Below are positions 7,573-14,910 of a DNA stretch of 19,124 nt, piece by piece. The DNA is from Rhodospirillaceae bacterium (GTDB taxonomy: Bacteria; Pseudomonadota; Alphaproteobacteria; Rhodospirillales; Magnetovibrionaceae), in the NCBI GenBank assembly GCA_029883045.1, contig JAOUJU010000006.1:1-19124 (forward strand). Direction: 5' to 3'. The notes under the pieces are model-generated. The model saw nothing but the letters and a program-made list of their open reading frames with translations. It was not told the origin of the DNA and ran no database searches. Within the stretch, counting starts at the first letter, position 1, and each line of letters starts with the position of its first letter. A program made the position numbers and the translations under genes.

Positions 7573-8644
7573 GGCCATCACCTTCTTCGTCACTATCATT
7601 GCGCCGTTCGCTGCCATCGGGCAAATACTGGATGGCTTGTTTCTTTTCTTTTTCACGCTCAGCAATTACCGCGGTGAAAAGTATTTCCATTAATGCATCT
7701 ACCCCCATTCCGGCGGCGCCGGATATAGCATAAACCTTTTTGCCGCTTTCATCTTCTAGGGCTTTTACGTTTTCATCAATAATTTCTTTTATCAGGGCAT
7801 CGCATTTGTTTAGGGCAACTATTTCCTGTTTGTCGGTTAAGGCCCCGCCATATAGATCCAATTCGTTCCTAACTATGCGGTAATTGGCCGCAACATCATC
7901 AGCGGTACCATCAACTAGATGTAAAATTGCACCGCAGCGTTCAACGTGGCCCAAAAACCGCGTGCCCAATCCTGCGCCTTCGTGTGCGCCCTGAATAAGA
8001 CCCGGAACATCGGCCATTACCATTTCGCGATCTTTGCTTCTGACCACGCCCAAATTAGGGTGCAGCGTAGTAAAAGGATAATCAGCAATTTTGGGTTTAG
8101 CCCGTGAAACAGCTGCAATAAAAGTTGACTTGCCCGCATTGGGAAGCCCAACCAACCCAATGTCGGCAATAAGTTTTAGGCGCAACCATATCCACATTTC
8201 CGAACCGGGATGGCCAGGATCGGCCCGCCTAGGTGCACGGTTAGTTGATGATTTAAAATGTGCATTGCCAAAACCACCATCACCACCAGACAACAATACG
8301 GTGCGTTGCCCAACTTTTGTCATGTCGGCCAACAATGTTTCTTTGTCGTCTGCCAATATTTGTGTTCCAGCAGGAACTTTTATGATTAGGTCTTCGCCTT
8401 TAGCGCCTGAGCGATCTTTGCCCATACCATGATGTCCACGCTCGGCCTTAAAATGCTGGCGATAACGAAAATCTATCAAGGTATTAAGCCCATCAACACA
8501 TTCGATCACAACGGCACCGCCGCGCCCACCGTTACCGCCATCGGGTCCACCAAATTCAACAAAGGCTTCGCGGCGCATAGACATACACCCGGCACCACCG
8601 TCGCCGCTTTTTACAAAAACTTTTGCTTCATCAAGAAACTTCAT
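7565..8644 (-). CDS. obgE: GTPase Obg/CgtA
   Basis: 359 aa from the ATG at 8644. Obg is an essential GTPase that acts in late 50S assembly and in stress and cell-cycle control. The glycine-rich Obg domain covers about residues 1-158 (MKFLDEAKVFVKSGDGGAGC, GGPDGGNGGRGG, GGDGGFGN). The G domain follows: Walker A GLPNAGKST (about 166-174), switch I with FTTLHPNLG, DVPGLI (about 212-217), the Obg-specific GAHEGAGLGTRFL, NKCD (about 279-282) and AISGAAG. The tail is short and acidic with no OCT domain, as in many Proteobacteria. An ATG at 8662 is in frame, but AGGAG lies about seven bases before 8644, where family members begin. A terminator separates it from rpmA, so it may rely on read-through or its own weak promoter. 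Confidence 0.97.
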   Translation of the reverse strand: MKFLDEAKVFVKSGDGGAGCMSMRREAFVEFGGPDGGNGGRGGAVVIECVDGLNTLIDFRYRQHFKAERGHHGMGKDRSGAKGEDLIIKVPAGTQILADDKETLLADMTKVGQRTVLLSGGDGGFGNAHFKSSTNRAPRRADPGHPGSEMWIWLRLKLIADIGLVGLPNAGKSTFIAAVSRAKPKIADYPFTTLHPNLGVVRSKDREMVMADVPGLIQGAHEGAGLGTRFLGHVERCGAILHLVDGTADDVAANYRIVRNELDLYGGALTDKQEIVALNKCDALIKEIIDENVKALEDESGKKVYAISGAAGMGVDALMEILFTAVIAEREKEKKQAIQYLPDGSERRNDSDEEGDGHD

Positions 8645-8680
8645 TTTCCGCTCCTGCGGCATGAATACTAATTAAAAAAA

Positions 8681-8717
8681 ACCAACAAAAAAGGGAATGG
8701 ACCCGCCATTCCCTTTT
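8681..8717 (-). terminator. Rho-independent terminator of rplU-rpmA
   Basis: AAGGGAATGG (8691-8700) and CCATTCCCTT (8706-8715) form a 10-bp stem, extendable by two A-T pairs, around the loop ACCCG. On the minus strand it is followed by T-rich sequence (8690 downwards: TTTTGTTGGT and more T). It lies 36 bases after the rpmA stop and ends the ribosomal-protein transcript, probably with partial read-through to obgE. Confidence 0.85.
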
Positions 8718-8753
8718 ATTGTAACAAACGTGGAAGCGAGGCCTGGGCGATTA

Positions 8754-9008
8754 TTACACCGCCGGCTGCACAGCCACAAACATCTTGCCCTTCTTTTCCT
8801 TGAAGGCAACCTTGCCTTCAACAAGAGCGAAAATTGTGTGGTCTTTGCCGATACCAACATTGTCACCGGGGTGGAACTTGGTGCCACGCTGACGAATGAT
8901 GATGTTGCCAGGGATGACTTCTTCGCCACCAAATTTTTTCACGCCAAGGCGGCGGCCTGCTGTATCGCGACCGTTGCGGGAGCTGCCACCTGCTTTTTTA
9001 TGTGCCAT
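8754..9008 (-). CDS. rpmA: 50S ribosomal protein L27
   Basis: 84 aa, the normal length. L27 reaches the peptidyl transferase centre with its N-terminus. The sequence begins MAHKKAGGSSRNGRD, without the cleavable N-terminal extension seen in Firmicutes. It continues with GRRLGVKKFGGEEV, GNIIIRQRGTKFHPG and NVGIGKDHTIFALVEG, all characteristic. AAAGGAG lies upstream of the ATG. It follows rplU by 15 bases, forming the conserved rplU-rpmA pair, and is followed by a strong terminator. Confidence 0.98.
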   Translation of the reverse strand: MAHKKAGGSSRNGRDTAGRRLGVKKFGGEEVIPGNIIIRQRGTKFHPGDNVGIGKDHTIFALVEGKVAFKEKKGKMFVAVQPAV

Positions 9009-9023
9009 GGTTCAAGTACTCCT

Positions 9024-9533
9024 TTAAGATTTTTTCTTTGCCGCAGCTTTTTTGGCGGGCGCTTTTTTAGCTGCTGCCTTTTTAGCTGGGGCTTTTGCTG
9101 CAGCGGTTTTCTTCGCTGCGGGTTTCTTTGCTGCAGGTTTTTCTGCCGCTTCTGTTTTTACAGGCGTTTTTGGCGCTTCTTTTTTAGGCTCTGCTTTTTT
9201 AGCTGCAGGCTTTGCACCAGTTGCGCTGATTGAAACTATTTTCACCAGTGTTAGGTCCTGACGGTGGCCCTGTTTACGGCGATAGTTCTGGCGACGTTTT
9301 TTCTTGAAAACAATAATCTTGTCGCCGCGGGTTTGGCGAACTACTTCACCAAAAACTGCGGCCTTATCAACAAGCGGCGCACCAATTGTTGGGGCCTTGC
9401 CTTCTTCGCCTAAAATCAACACTTCCTTAAATTCAATCATGGCGCCGGCGTCGCCTGCAAGTTTCTCGATAACAAGAACATCGTTCTCGCTAACGCGGTA
9501 CTGCTTACCGCCGGTTTTAATTACTGCGAACAT
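9024..9533 (-). CDS. rplU: 50S ribosomal protein L21 with a long basic Ala/Lys/Pro tail
   Basis: 169 aa, where the family core is about 103. Residues 1-105 are a standard L21, a 23S rRNA-binding protein: MFAVIKTGGKQYRVSENDVL, ILGEEGKAPTIGAP, and the signature IIVFKKKRRQNYRRKQGHRQ. From about residue 107 the protein turns into a low-complexity tail of some 63 residues made of AAKK, PAAKK and APAKK units, strongly basic and like histone-H1 or AlgP C-termini. Extended L21 tails occur in several Alphaproteobacteria, usually shorter or more acidic as I recall them. AAAAGAGAG precedes the ATG. It is the first gene of the rplU-rpmA operon, driven by the promoter at 9682-9709, with a leader of about 140 bases. 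Confidence 0.97.
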   Translation of the reverse strand: MFAVIKTGGKQYRVSENDVLVIEKLAGDAGAMIEFKEVLILGEEGKAPTIGAPLVDKAAVFGEVVRQTRGDKIIVFKKKRRQNYRRKQGHRQDLTLVKIVSISATGAKPAAKKAEPKKEAPKTPVKTEAAEKPAAKKPAAKKTAAAKAPAKKAAAKKAPAKKAAAKKKS

Positions 9534-9557
9534 GCGTTTTACTCTCTTTTAAATATC

Positions 9558-9597
9558 GCGCCCTACGGCGCCGACGTTACCTTTGAATATTTAAAGG
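9558..9597 (-). promoter_or_regulatory. Structured part of the rplU leader (two dyads)
   Basis: Two inverted repeats lie between the rplU promoter and its ribosome site. One is GCGCC-CTAC-GGCGC (9558-9571), a 5-bp stem with a tetraloop ending close to the ribosome-binding site. The other is an 18-base near-palindrome with one mismatch, CCTTTGAATATTTAAAGG (9580-9597). Ribosomal-protein leaders often bind their own product; whether this one does is inference. The 9534-9874 stretch otherwise holds only the promoter and the cyclase terminator, with no credible gene. Confidence 0.4.
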
Positions 9598-9681
9598 GGT
9601 CGGACTTTGTAATACTGTGGCCTCGGGCTGCGCGCTTTATCCATTGGCTTATCCAAGGCAAAAGCCCCGGAAAGTCGCGGC

Positions 9682-9709
9682 AATATAGCCCCTTTAGCCC
9701 CCAAGTCAA
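9682..9709 (-). promoter_or_regulatory. Promoter of rplU-rpmA
   Basis: On the minus strand TTGACT (9709-9704), a 16-base spacer and TATATT (9687-9682) match sigma70 consensus at ten of twelve positions. This is the strongest promoter-like site in the window and is placed as expected for a ribosomal protein operon. Transcription would begin near 9675. Confidence 0.7.
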
Positions 9710-9750
9710 CGCCAAGAAGACTGCTAAATTACAAAAATAAGGAAAAATGC

Positions 9751-9801
9751 CAAAAAACCTTAAAAACGACACCCTAATTACCCTCAAAGGGTGGTTTTTT
9801 G
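9751..9801 (-). terminator. Terminator-like structure after the cyclase gene
   Basis: CAAAAAACC (9751-9759) and GGTTTTTTG (9793-9801) are exact inverted repeats, enclosing further ACCC/GGGT pairs (for example ACCCT-CAA-AGGGT at 9780-9792). The structure has a T run on either strand, so it may end cyclase transcription on the minus strand and also work in reverse. It lies 74 bases after the cyclase stop and upstream of the rplU promoter. Confidence 0.5.
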
Positions 9802-9874
9802 TTAATTTTCCGTACGATTTTCAGGTTATTAGTATTTTTATTCGCTCGATTATGGGCCTGAATTATTGCCCCGG

Positions 9875-11785
9875 TTACTGCCCCGGGGAATCCCCACCAC
9901 CGTCTTGGTTGGCACCCTGCTCACCAATAGCCTGTTCGGGTGCATTGGTTTGCTGAGACTCTTGTGGATTTTCTTCATCAATAGCTGAATTGATATCTAA
10001 TTCATCCCAGATGACCCGATAAGTAGAAATGGGGTGGTCAAACCCCTTCATCTCAAACTCATCGTGCTTTACAAAAGGTATTTTTTTACCTTGTGTTAAA
10101 CCATGAACTGCTTCGGAAATTAGTATTTCACCGGCCTTGGCCTTATCAACAATGCGTGCCGCCAGTTGAACAGTACTGCCAAACAGGTCGTTATCCTCGG
10201 AAATGGGCTCACCTACGTTAATGCCGATTTTAAGTTGCAATGGTAGCTCAGGATTATTCTTGCTTAATTCCTGTGTCTTTTTTTGCATATCAATTGCGGC
10301 CTCAACCCCGTTAACCCCGGTGGCAAAAGAAGCCATTATGCCGTCACCGGTGTGTTTTACTTCGCGCCCCTGAAATAATGATAAAGCCTCGCGTACAATT
10401 CGATTGTGTTCACGCACAATCTGTTGTGCACCTTCGTCGCCACGTTCTTGGGTCATTGCGGTTGAGCCGGCAATATCGGTAAACAATACAACCACTGGCG
10501 GCGCCGACGTTGGTTTTGGTCGCGGTTTAATCCAATTTTCATAGGACATGGCAAATGCTTCTTGTGCGCCAATGCCTGATTCTACCCAAATGCCCATGGC
10601 GCTACGTCCAACCTGATACATCTGTAAATAACGCGGATCGGAAACAAGATATTCATCGGAACGCGCAATAAGATGATCAATTCTGTCTGAAGTTAAACCG
10701 ATTGCATGAAGACATTCGCCGAGAATTTCTTTATGAAATTCTGCCTTGATTTCGTTTTCCTGACATAATGCATGGCTAGCGCCAATCATATAAAGTGAAA
10801 CCCCAAAAGCCGCATAAGGGTCAACCCCTGACATTGTGCCATCTAGTGCTTTGAGGGATTCGCTAACAAACCTGTTAATTTGTTTGATCGTTAAAATTAC
10901 TTCTTCGGGCAATGGTGTTTCTTCGTCAGTGTCTAATTTACTGCCCGCTGTAGCGTGCGATACCCCACCAACAGTTTCCTTAAGCATTTTGGTATCGGAT
11001 TTAAGGTCTGTTTCGGCAAAAGTTTCTTCTGGTTTTTTTAAATTATTCATTGCTTCGGTGGGCAGATACAAACGTGGGTCGTGATGTGTGTTTTCTTGTC
11101 TTTTTTCCGTACTGGATTTTTCAGCAGAGCTGTAATCATCCCTATCTACAATGGGTTTGGGGGAATGCTGGATACGGGAAAATATTCTAATAACAAGGGT
11201 TACCGAACCAATTGCAAAAACAAGGATGAATATTGCAACAAGAACATCATCCTTTGAAAGCATGGAAACCCGCGTAACGCTTGCAAGCATTTGCGAAGCA
11301 ATGGTGGTAACAATAATTGCCGCAGCAAGGGACACCATAATGGCAAACATTATTTGCACAAATATCATAAAGCCGGAATGTTTTTTAGATATGCCTTGCA
11401 TATTATTTTCTGGTTTATTTTTTAAATTTTGTTTTTGCGGTGCTTTGGTTGCGCTAGGGCGCGCGCCGTATGAACGCGGGGGAGAAAAACCCGGTGCCGG
11501 TTTTTTGGCTTCTGGTTTTTCAGCAATTAGATTCAATAAATGGTCGGGTTCTTGTGCTTTTGGCGGCTCGCTTTCGAACATGGTGCGTTGTCTAATTTGG
11601 CCACTTTCCTTGTCATAAAATTCTTTCACCAATTTTACCGACTGGGTGGTAGAAATTTTTTGCAACGATTTAGCATCGCCCATAGCAAAATTAACCTTAT
11701 CAGCACTGTAGACATTGTGCGTCTGCCATGTGCCGTTGGTCATTACCAGCAGTTCAAATGTTATTTCTTCTTTTTTTGAAGCCAT
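9875..11785 (-). CDS. Membrane-anchored class III adenylate/guanylate cyclase
   Basis: 636 aa from the ATG at 11785 (AGGGAA just upstream). Four parts: an N-terminal domain (about 1-75) beginning with ITFELLVMTNGTWQTHNVYS, not identified; a Pro/Lys-rich linker; two membrane helices (about 139-161 and 180-201) that leave both ends in the cytosol; then a charged linker, an all-helical segment (about 290-420) and the cyclase domain (about 430-595). The cyclase has metal-binding Asp437 in VLFTDIAGST and Asp481 in HTGDGIMASF, with Lys477 and Asp533 where purine-selecting residues sit, favouring ATP. Transition-state Arg544 is present, but the usual Asn is Gln540 (TVQLAAR). It presumably makes cAMP. 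The acidic, Gln-rich C-terminus looks disordered. It is a single gene with its own terminator; no cAMP effector lies nearby. Confidence 0.93.
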   Translation of the reverse strand: MASKKEEITFELLVMTNGTWQTHNVYSADKVNFAMGDAKSLQKISTTQSVKLVKEFYDKESGQIRQRTMFESEPPKAQEPDHLLNLIAEKPEAKKPAPGFSPPRSYGARPSATKAPQKQNLKNKPENNMQGISKKHSGFMIFVQIMFAIMVSLAAAIIVTTIASQMLASVTRVSMLSKDDVLVAIFILVFAIGSVTLVIRIFSRIQHSPKPIVDRDDYSSAEKSSTEKRQENTHHDPRLYLPTEAMNNLKKPEETFAETDLKSDTKMLKETVGGVSHATAGSKLDTDEETPLPEEVILTIKQINRFVSESLKALDGTMSGVDPYAAFGVSLYMIGASHALCQENEIKAEFHKEILGECLHAIGLTSDRIDHLIARSDEYLVSDPRYLQMYQVGRSAMGIWVESGIGAQEAFAMSYENWIKPRPKPTSAPPVVVLFTDIAGSTAMTQERGDEGAQQIVREHNRIVREALSLFQGREVKHTGDGIMASFATGVNGVEAAIDMQKKTQELSKNNPELPLQLKIGINVGEPISEDNDLFGSTVQLAARIVDKAKAGEILISEAVHGLTQGKKIPFVKHDEFEMKGFDHPISTYRVIWDELDINSAIDEENPQESQQTNAPEQAIGEQGANQDGGGDSPGQ

Positions 11786-11845
11786 TTCCCTAAAAGCACT
11801 TTCTTTTTTCTTTCTCACACCAAAATGATATCGACGAAATTAATT

Positions 11846-11865
11846 CTGGATTTTTTCCAGTTTTT
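11846..11865 (+). terminator. Plus-oriented terminator-like hairpin upstream of the cyclase
   Basis: CTGGA (11846-11850), loop TTTTT, TCCAG (11856-11860), then TTTTT. The stem is only 5 bp. On the plus strand it could stop antisense transcripts from running into queA; on the minus strand it lies in the upstream region of the cyclase gene. Confidence 0.25.
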
Positions 11866-12098
11866 AATAAGGGCCAAGCTTTATTGCTATAACGCCCAGC
11901 CCCGAACGTAATGGACAAAACATTTCTGTTTTTCCCGTCCAAATATGGCCTCCGCCCCGAAAGTGCCAAAACAGTTATACATTTTGCTGCCCTTGTTGCC
12001 AAAGGCCTTAATTGCGCCTTATAACAAAATTGATAAATATGGCAGAATTATTGGGATTATTGCCCGCATAGCGGGGGTCATCTTGTGCCCAAGATGGT

Positions 12099-12127
12099 TT
12101 GCATTGGTGGGGTATTTTACTTACATT
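12099..12127 (+). promoter_or_regulatory. Possible promoter of queA-tgt-queF
   Basis: TTGCAT (12099-12104), a 17-base spacer and TACATT (12122-12127) give a moderate sigma70-type match about 50 bases before the queA start. It follows directly on the two small hairpins at 12063-12094. No preQ1 riboswitch consensus could be recognised around it. Confidence 0.3.
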
Positions 12128-12182
12128 CTGCGCCTTACTGAGCATTTGCCAATTTTTATTTACTTTAAGGAAGCGCCACATA

Positions 12183-13220
12183 ATGAAGGTCGATCTTTTC
12201 AATTTCGACTTACCCACAGACCTGATCGCCCAACGACCAATGGTGCCGCGCGATGACGCGCGGTTATTGCTAGGCGCTGGGGATGATATTTTTTCTAATC
12301 ATATCATAAATCAACTGCCTGAATTTTTAAGACCCGGTGACATATGCGTTTTTAATGATACCCGTGTTATTCCCGCACGCCTAAAAGGCAAACGAGAAAA
12401 TACAAAAATTGAAATTACATTGCATAAAAATGCTGGGCCTGATGTATGGCATGCGTTTGCCCGCCCGGCTAAAAAATTAAAAGTTGGTGATAAGATTGAT
12501 TTTTCGCCGACCCTTAATGCGATGGTTATAGAAAAACTTGATGGTGGTGAAACAGTTTTACGCTTCAATGCTGCTGGGGCCGAACTTATGGAGGCGCTAA
12601 ACACAACAGGCGCCATGCCGCTGCCACCATATATAAAACGCGAAAATCTAGCAGATGAAAAAGATGCGCATGATTACCAAACAATGTTTGCAGCCACCCC
12701 AGGTGCGGTTGCGGCACCCACTGCGGGGCTTCATTTTACCCCTGAACTTATTTCTGCTTTAGATGCGCGCGGTGTAAACCATACCCGTGTTACCTTGCAT
12801 GTTGGGGCGGGAACGTTTTTGCCGGTCAAGGTTGATGATACCAATGATCATAAAATGCATGCCGAATGGGGCGAAATAAGCGAAGCATCGGCAAATGCAA
12901 TTAACCAGGCGCGAACTAACGGCGGTCGGGTTATAGCTATTGGCACAACATCCCTCCGCCTGTTAGAAAGCGCGGCCAAGACCGATGGAACATTAAGCCC
13001 GTTTTCTGCTGAAACTGATATTTTCATTACACCGGGTTACAATTTTAAAATTGTTGATATGCTTATGACAAATTTTCATTTACCAAAATCAACCCTGTTC
13101 ATGTTGGTTTCGGCATTTGCCGGACTTGATTACATGAAAAAACTTTATGCCCATGCCATAAAAAATAAATACAGATTTTATTCATACGGCGATGCGTGTT
13201 TGTTAGCGAGAGCAAAATGA
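12183..13220 (+). CDS. queA: S-adenosylmethionine:tRNA ribosyltransferase-isomerase
   Basis: 345 aa from the ATG at 12183. QueA moves the ribosyl part of S-adenosylmethionine onto preQ1 at tRNA position 34, giving epoxyqueuosine. Motifs along the protein: MKVDLFNFDLPTDLIAQRP, FNDTRVIPARLKG, TPGAVAAPTAGLHFT, VGAGTFLPVKVDD, IGTTSLRLLES and TNFHLPKSTLFMLVSAFAG. The upstream in-frame ATG at 12099 would add a 28-residue hydrophobic leader foreign to this cytosolic enzyme; AAGGA precedes 12183. It is the first gene of the plus-strand queA-tgt-queF operon and shares an ATGA stop/start with tgt. Confidence 0.97.
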   Translation: MKVDLFNFDLPTDLIAQRPMVPRDDARLLLGAGDDIFSNHIINQLPEFLRPGDICVFNDTRVIPARLKGKRENTKIEITLHKNAGPDVWHAFARPAKKLKVGDKIDFSPTLNAMVIEKLDGGETVLRFNAAGAELMEALNTTGAMPLPPYIKRENLADEKDAHDYQTMFAATPGAVAAPTAGLHFTPELISALDARGVNHTRVTLHVGAGTFLPVKVDDTNDHKMHAEWGEISEASANAINQARTNGGRVIAIGTTSLRLLESAAKTDGTLSPFSAETDIFITPGYNFKIVDMLMTNFHLPKSTLFMLVSAFAGLDYMKKLYAHAIKNKYRFYSYGDACLLARAK

Positions 13221-14344
13221 GTACAATAAAATTTGAAATCAGCGCAAAAAATGGCAATGCTCGGCGGGGCGCATTACATCTTGCCCACGGTGTTGTTAAC
13301 ACCCCGGCATTTATGCCAGTGGGAACCGCAGCCACGGTTAAGGCTATGTTGCCGGAAAATGTTGCACAAACCGGGGCAGAAATTATTTTAGGTAACACCT
13401 ATCATCTAATGCTGCGCCCCGGCGCCGAACGCATTGCAAAACTTGGCGGCCTGCATAAATTCATGAACTGGTCGGGGCCAATTTTAACCGATAGCGGTGG
13501 CTATCAGGTAATGAGCCTATCTGAGCTTCGCAAGTTAGATGAAAATGGGGTTACATTTCGCAGCCACATTGATGGATCATACCACACCTTAACGCCGGAA
13601 CGATCAATCGAGGTGCAACATCTTTTGGGTGCCGACATAACAATGTGTTTTGACGAATGCCCACCGTTCCCCTGTGAGAAAGATGATGTAGCCCGGGCCA
13701 CCAATCTTTCCATGCGATGGGCCAAACGCAGCAAAGATGCATTTACCCCCCGTCCCGGTTATGCCTTGTTCGGCATTAATCAAGGGGGCGTGCATGAGGA
13801 TTTGCGTGAACAAAGCGCAAAAGAACTTATTGAAATTGGTTTTGATGGCTATGCCATCGGGGGCTTGGCAGTGGGCGAAGGCCGGGAAAAAATGTTTGCC
13901 GCCCTTGATGTCACCACGCCCCACCTACCCCATGAACGCCCGCGCTATCTTATGGGGGTGGGCAAACCCCAAGACATAGTTGGCGCGGTTTTGCGCGGTG
14001 TTGATATGTTTGACTGCGTGCTGCCGACCCGTTCGGGGCGCAATGGGCAAGCCTTTACCCGCCGGGGTCCAATAAATATAAGAAATGCACGCCACACCGA
14101 TGATCCTCGCCCGCTGGATGAAGCCTGTACCTGCCCGGCGTGCAGCCAATATTCCCGTGCGTATCTGCGCCATTTGTTCCAAGCGGATGAAATATTGGGC
14201 GCAACCCTTTTGACATGGCACAACCTGCACTATTATCAAGAACTAATGGCAGGCCTGCGCGACGCAATTTCGAACGCAACCTTAGGCGAATTTGTTGATG
14301 AATTTCACAAAACCCAGGCACTTGGTGATATAGAAGAGATATAA
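13217..14344 (+). CDS. tgt: tRNA-guanine transglycosylase
   Basis: 375 aa from the ATG at 13217. TGT swaps guanine at wobble position 34 of GUN-anticodon tRNAs (Asp, Asn, His, Tyr) for preQ1. Visible functional residues: Asp92 in LTDSGGYQVMS (acid/base), Asp146 in MCFDECPPFP (base recognition), INQGGVHEDLR and GGLAVGEG in the pocket, the nucleophile Asp266 in GVDMFDCVLPTRSGRNG, and the zinc site Cys304, Cys306, Cys309 and His335 (CTCPAC, TWHNLHYY). The bacterial type is indicated by the preQ1-pocket pattern and the length. The start overlaps the queA TGA by four bases, and only three bases separate its stop from queF, so the three genes are one operon. Confidence 0.98.
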   Translation: MSTIKFEISAKNGNARRGALHLAHGVVNTPAFMPVGTAATVKAMLPENVAQTGAEIILGNTYHLMLRPGAERIAKLGGLHKFMNWSGPILTDSGGYQVMSLSELRKLDENGVTFRSHIDGSYHTLTPERSIEVQHLLGADITMCFDECPPFPCEKDDVARATNLSMRWAKRSKDAFTPRPGYALFGINQGGVHEDLREQSAKELIEIGFDGYAIGGLAVGEGREKMFAALDVTTPHLPHERPRYLMGVGKPQDIVGAVLRGVDMFDCVLPTRSGRNGQAFTRRGPINIRNARHTDDPRPLDEACTCPACSQYSRAYLRHLFQADEILGATLLTWHNLHYYQELMAGLRDAISNATLGEFVDEFHKTQALGDIEEI

Positions 14345-14347
14345 AAA

Positions 14348-14815
14348 ATGAAAAATGAAAAAACAAAAAGCGCCCTTAGCCAACTTGGGGCCAACGCGCC
14401 AATTCCCAAAAGCCCCGATGCGGCCAAATTGGAAACCGTTGCCAACCCCAAAGGCAAGCTAGATTACATGATCCGTTTTGCGGTGCCGGAATTCACATCC
14501 CTTTGCCCCATTACCGAACAGCCCGATTTTGCCCATTTGGTAATTGATTATGTGCCGGCAAAAAAAATTGTCGAAAGCAAATCATTGAAGCTTTATATGG
14601 CGTCATTTCGCAACCACGGTGCATTTCACGAAGACTGCACCGTTTCCATTGCCGAAAAAATAATTGCTGCGGCCAAACCCAAATGGTTGCGCATTGGCGG
14701 ATACTGGTATCCACGCGGCGGCATACCCATAGATATTTTTTATCAATCTGGCCCCCCACCCAAGGGCGTGTGGATACCCGAACAAGGCGTCGCCCCATAT
14801 CGTGGGCGCGGCTAA
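14348..14815 (+). CDS. queF: NADPH-dependent 7-cyano-7-deazaguanine reductase (preQ0 to preQ1), type I
   Basis: 155 aa, the short unimodular (YkvM-like) form. QueF reduces the nitrile of preQ0 to the amine of preQ1, using two NADPH. Nucleophile Cys53 lies in TSLCPITEQPDFA, with Asp60 close by; the QueF motif ESKSLKLY is at 76-83, followed by RNHGAFHEDC with His94 and Glu95. The first 35 residues are a variable polar extension. It follows tgt by three bases, so product and user are made together: QueF supplies preQ1 to TGT. A strong hairpin follows 46 bases after the stop. Confidence 0.96.
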   Translation: MKNEKTKSALSQLGANAPIPKSPDAAKLETVANPKGKLDYMIRFAVPEFTSLCPITEQPDFAHLVIDYVPAKKIVESKSLKLYMASFRNHGAFHEDCTVSIAEKIIAAAKPKWLRIGGYWYPRGGIPIDIFYQSGPPPKGVWIPEQGVAPYRGRG

Positions 14816-14861
14816 ATATTTTTTAAAAATTGTCTCGATGCAATCTAATGCTGGACGCATA

Positions 14862-14897
14862 AGCCTGATTGTTTAACAATCAGGCTAACAATTTTTT
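14862..14897 (+). terminator. Strong hairpin between queF and the GST gene
   Basis: AGCCTGATTGTT (14862-14873) and AACAATCAGGCT (14875-14886) are exact inverted repeats around one base, leaving an effective stem of 10-11 bp. A T run (14892-14897) starts five bases after the stem rather than at once, so termination may be partial. The hairpin ends about 14 bases before the GGAG of the next gene, so it could also affect translation of that gene. Confidence 0.65.
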
Positions 14898-14910
14898 GCG
14901 GAGAAACAAA

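Larger units (their letters stand above)
11786..12182. other. Gene-free divergent region between the cyclase and queA
   Basis: About 400 bases with no convincing gene. It holds the 5' regions of two divergent genes: a plus-oriented hairpin near the cyclase, two small hairpins (CCCGC-ATA-GCGGG at 12063-12075 and TCTTG-TGCC-CAAGA at 12081-12094), and a possible queA promoter at 12099-12127. No promoter for the cyclase could be picked out clearly. Confidence 0.6.

Noticed and set aside
8697..9233. 178-codon plus-strand ORF rich in Cys and Phe opposite rpmA and rplU
   Set aside because: It lies antisense to two certain ribosomal protein genes; the Cys/Phe bias is the complement of the Ala/Lys tail.
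12099..12182. Hydrophobic N-terminal extension of queA suggesting a membrane anchor
   Set aside because: QueA is cytosolic, family homology begins at 12183, and the extension covers the predicted promoter.
11945..12256. 103-codon plus-strand ORF with hydrophobic stretches upstream of queA
   Set aside because: It has no recognisable family and a weak ribosome site, and it overlaps the queA start by 74 bases in another frame.
14869..14910. Upstream ATG of the first GST (14869)
   Set aside because: It lies inside the terminator-like hairpin, has no ribosome site, and the added residues do not fit the GST fold; 14911 has GGAG.
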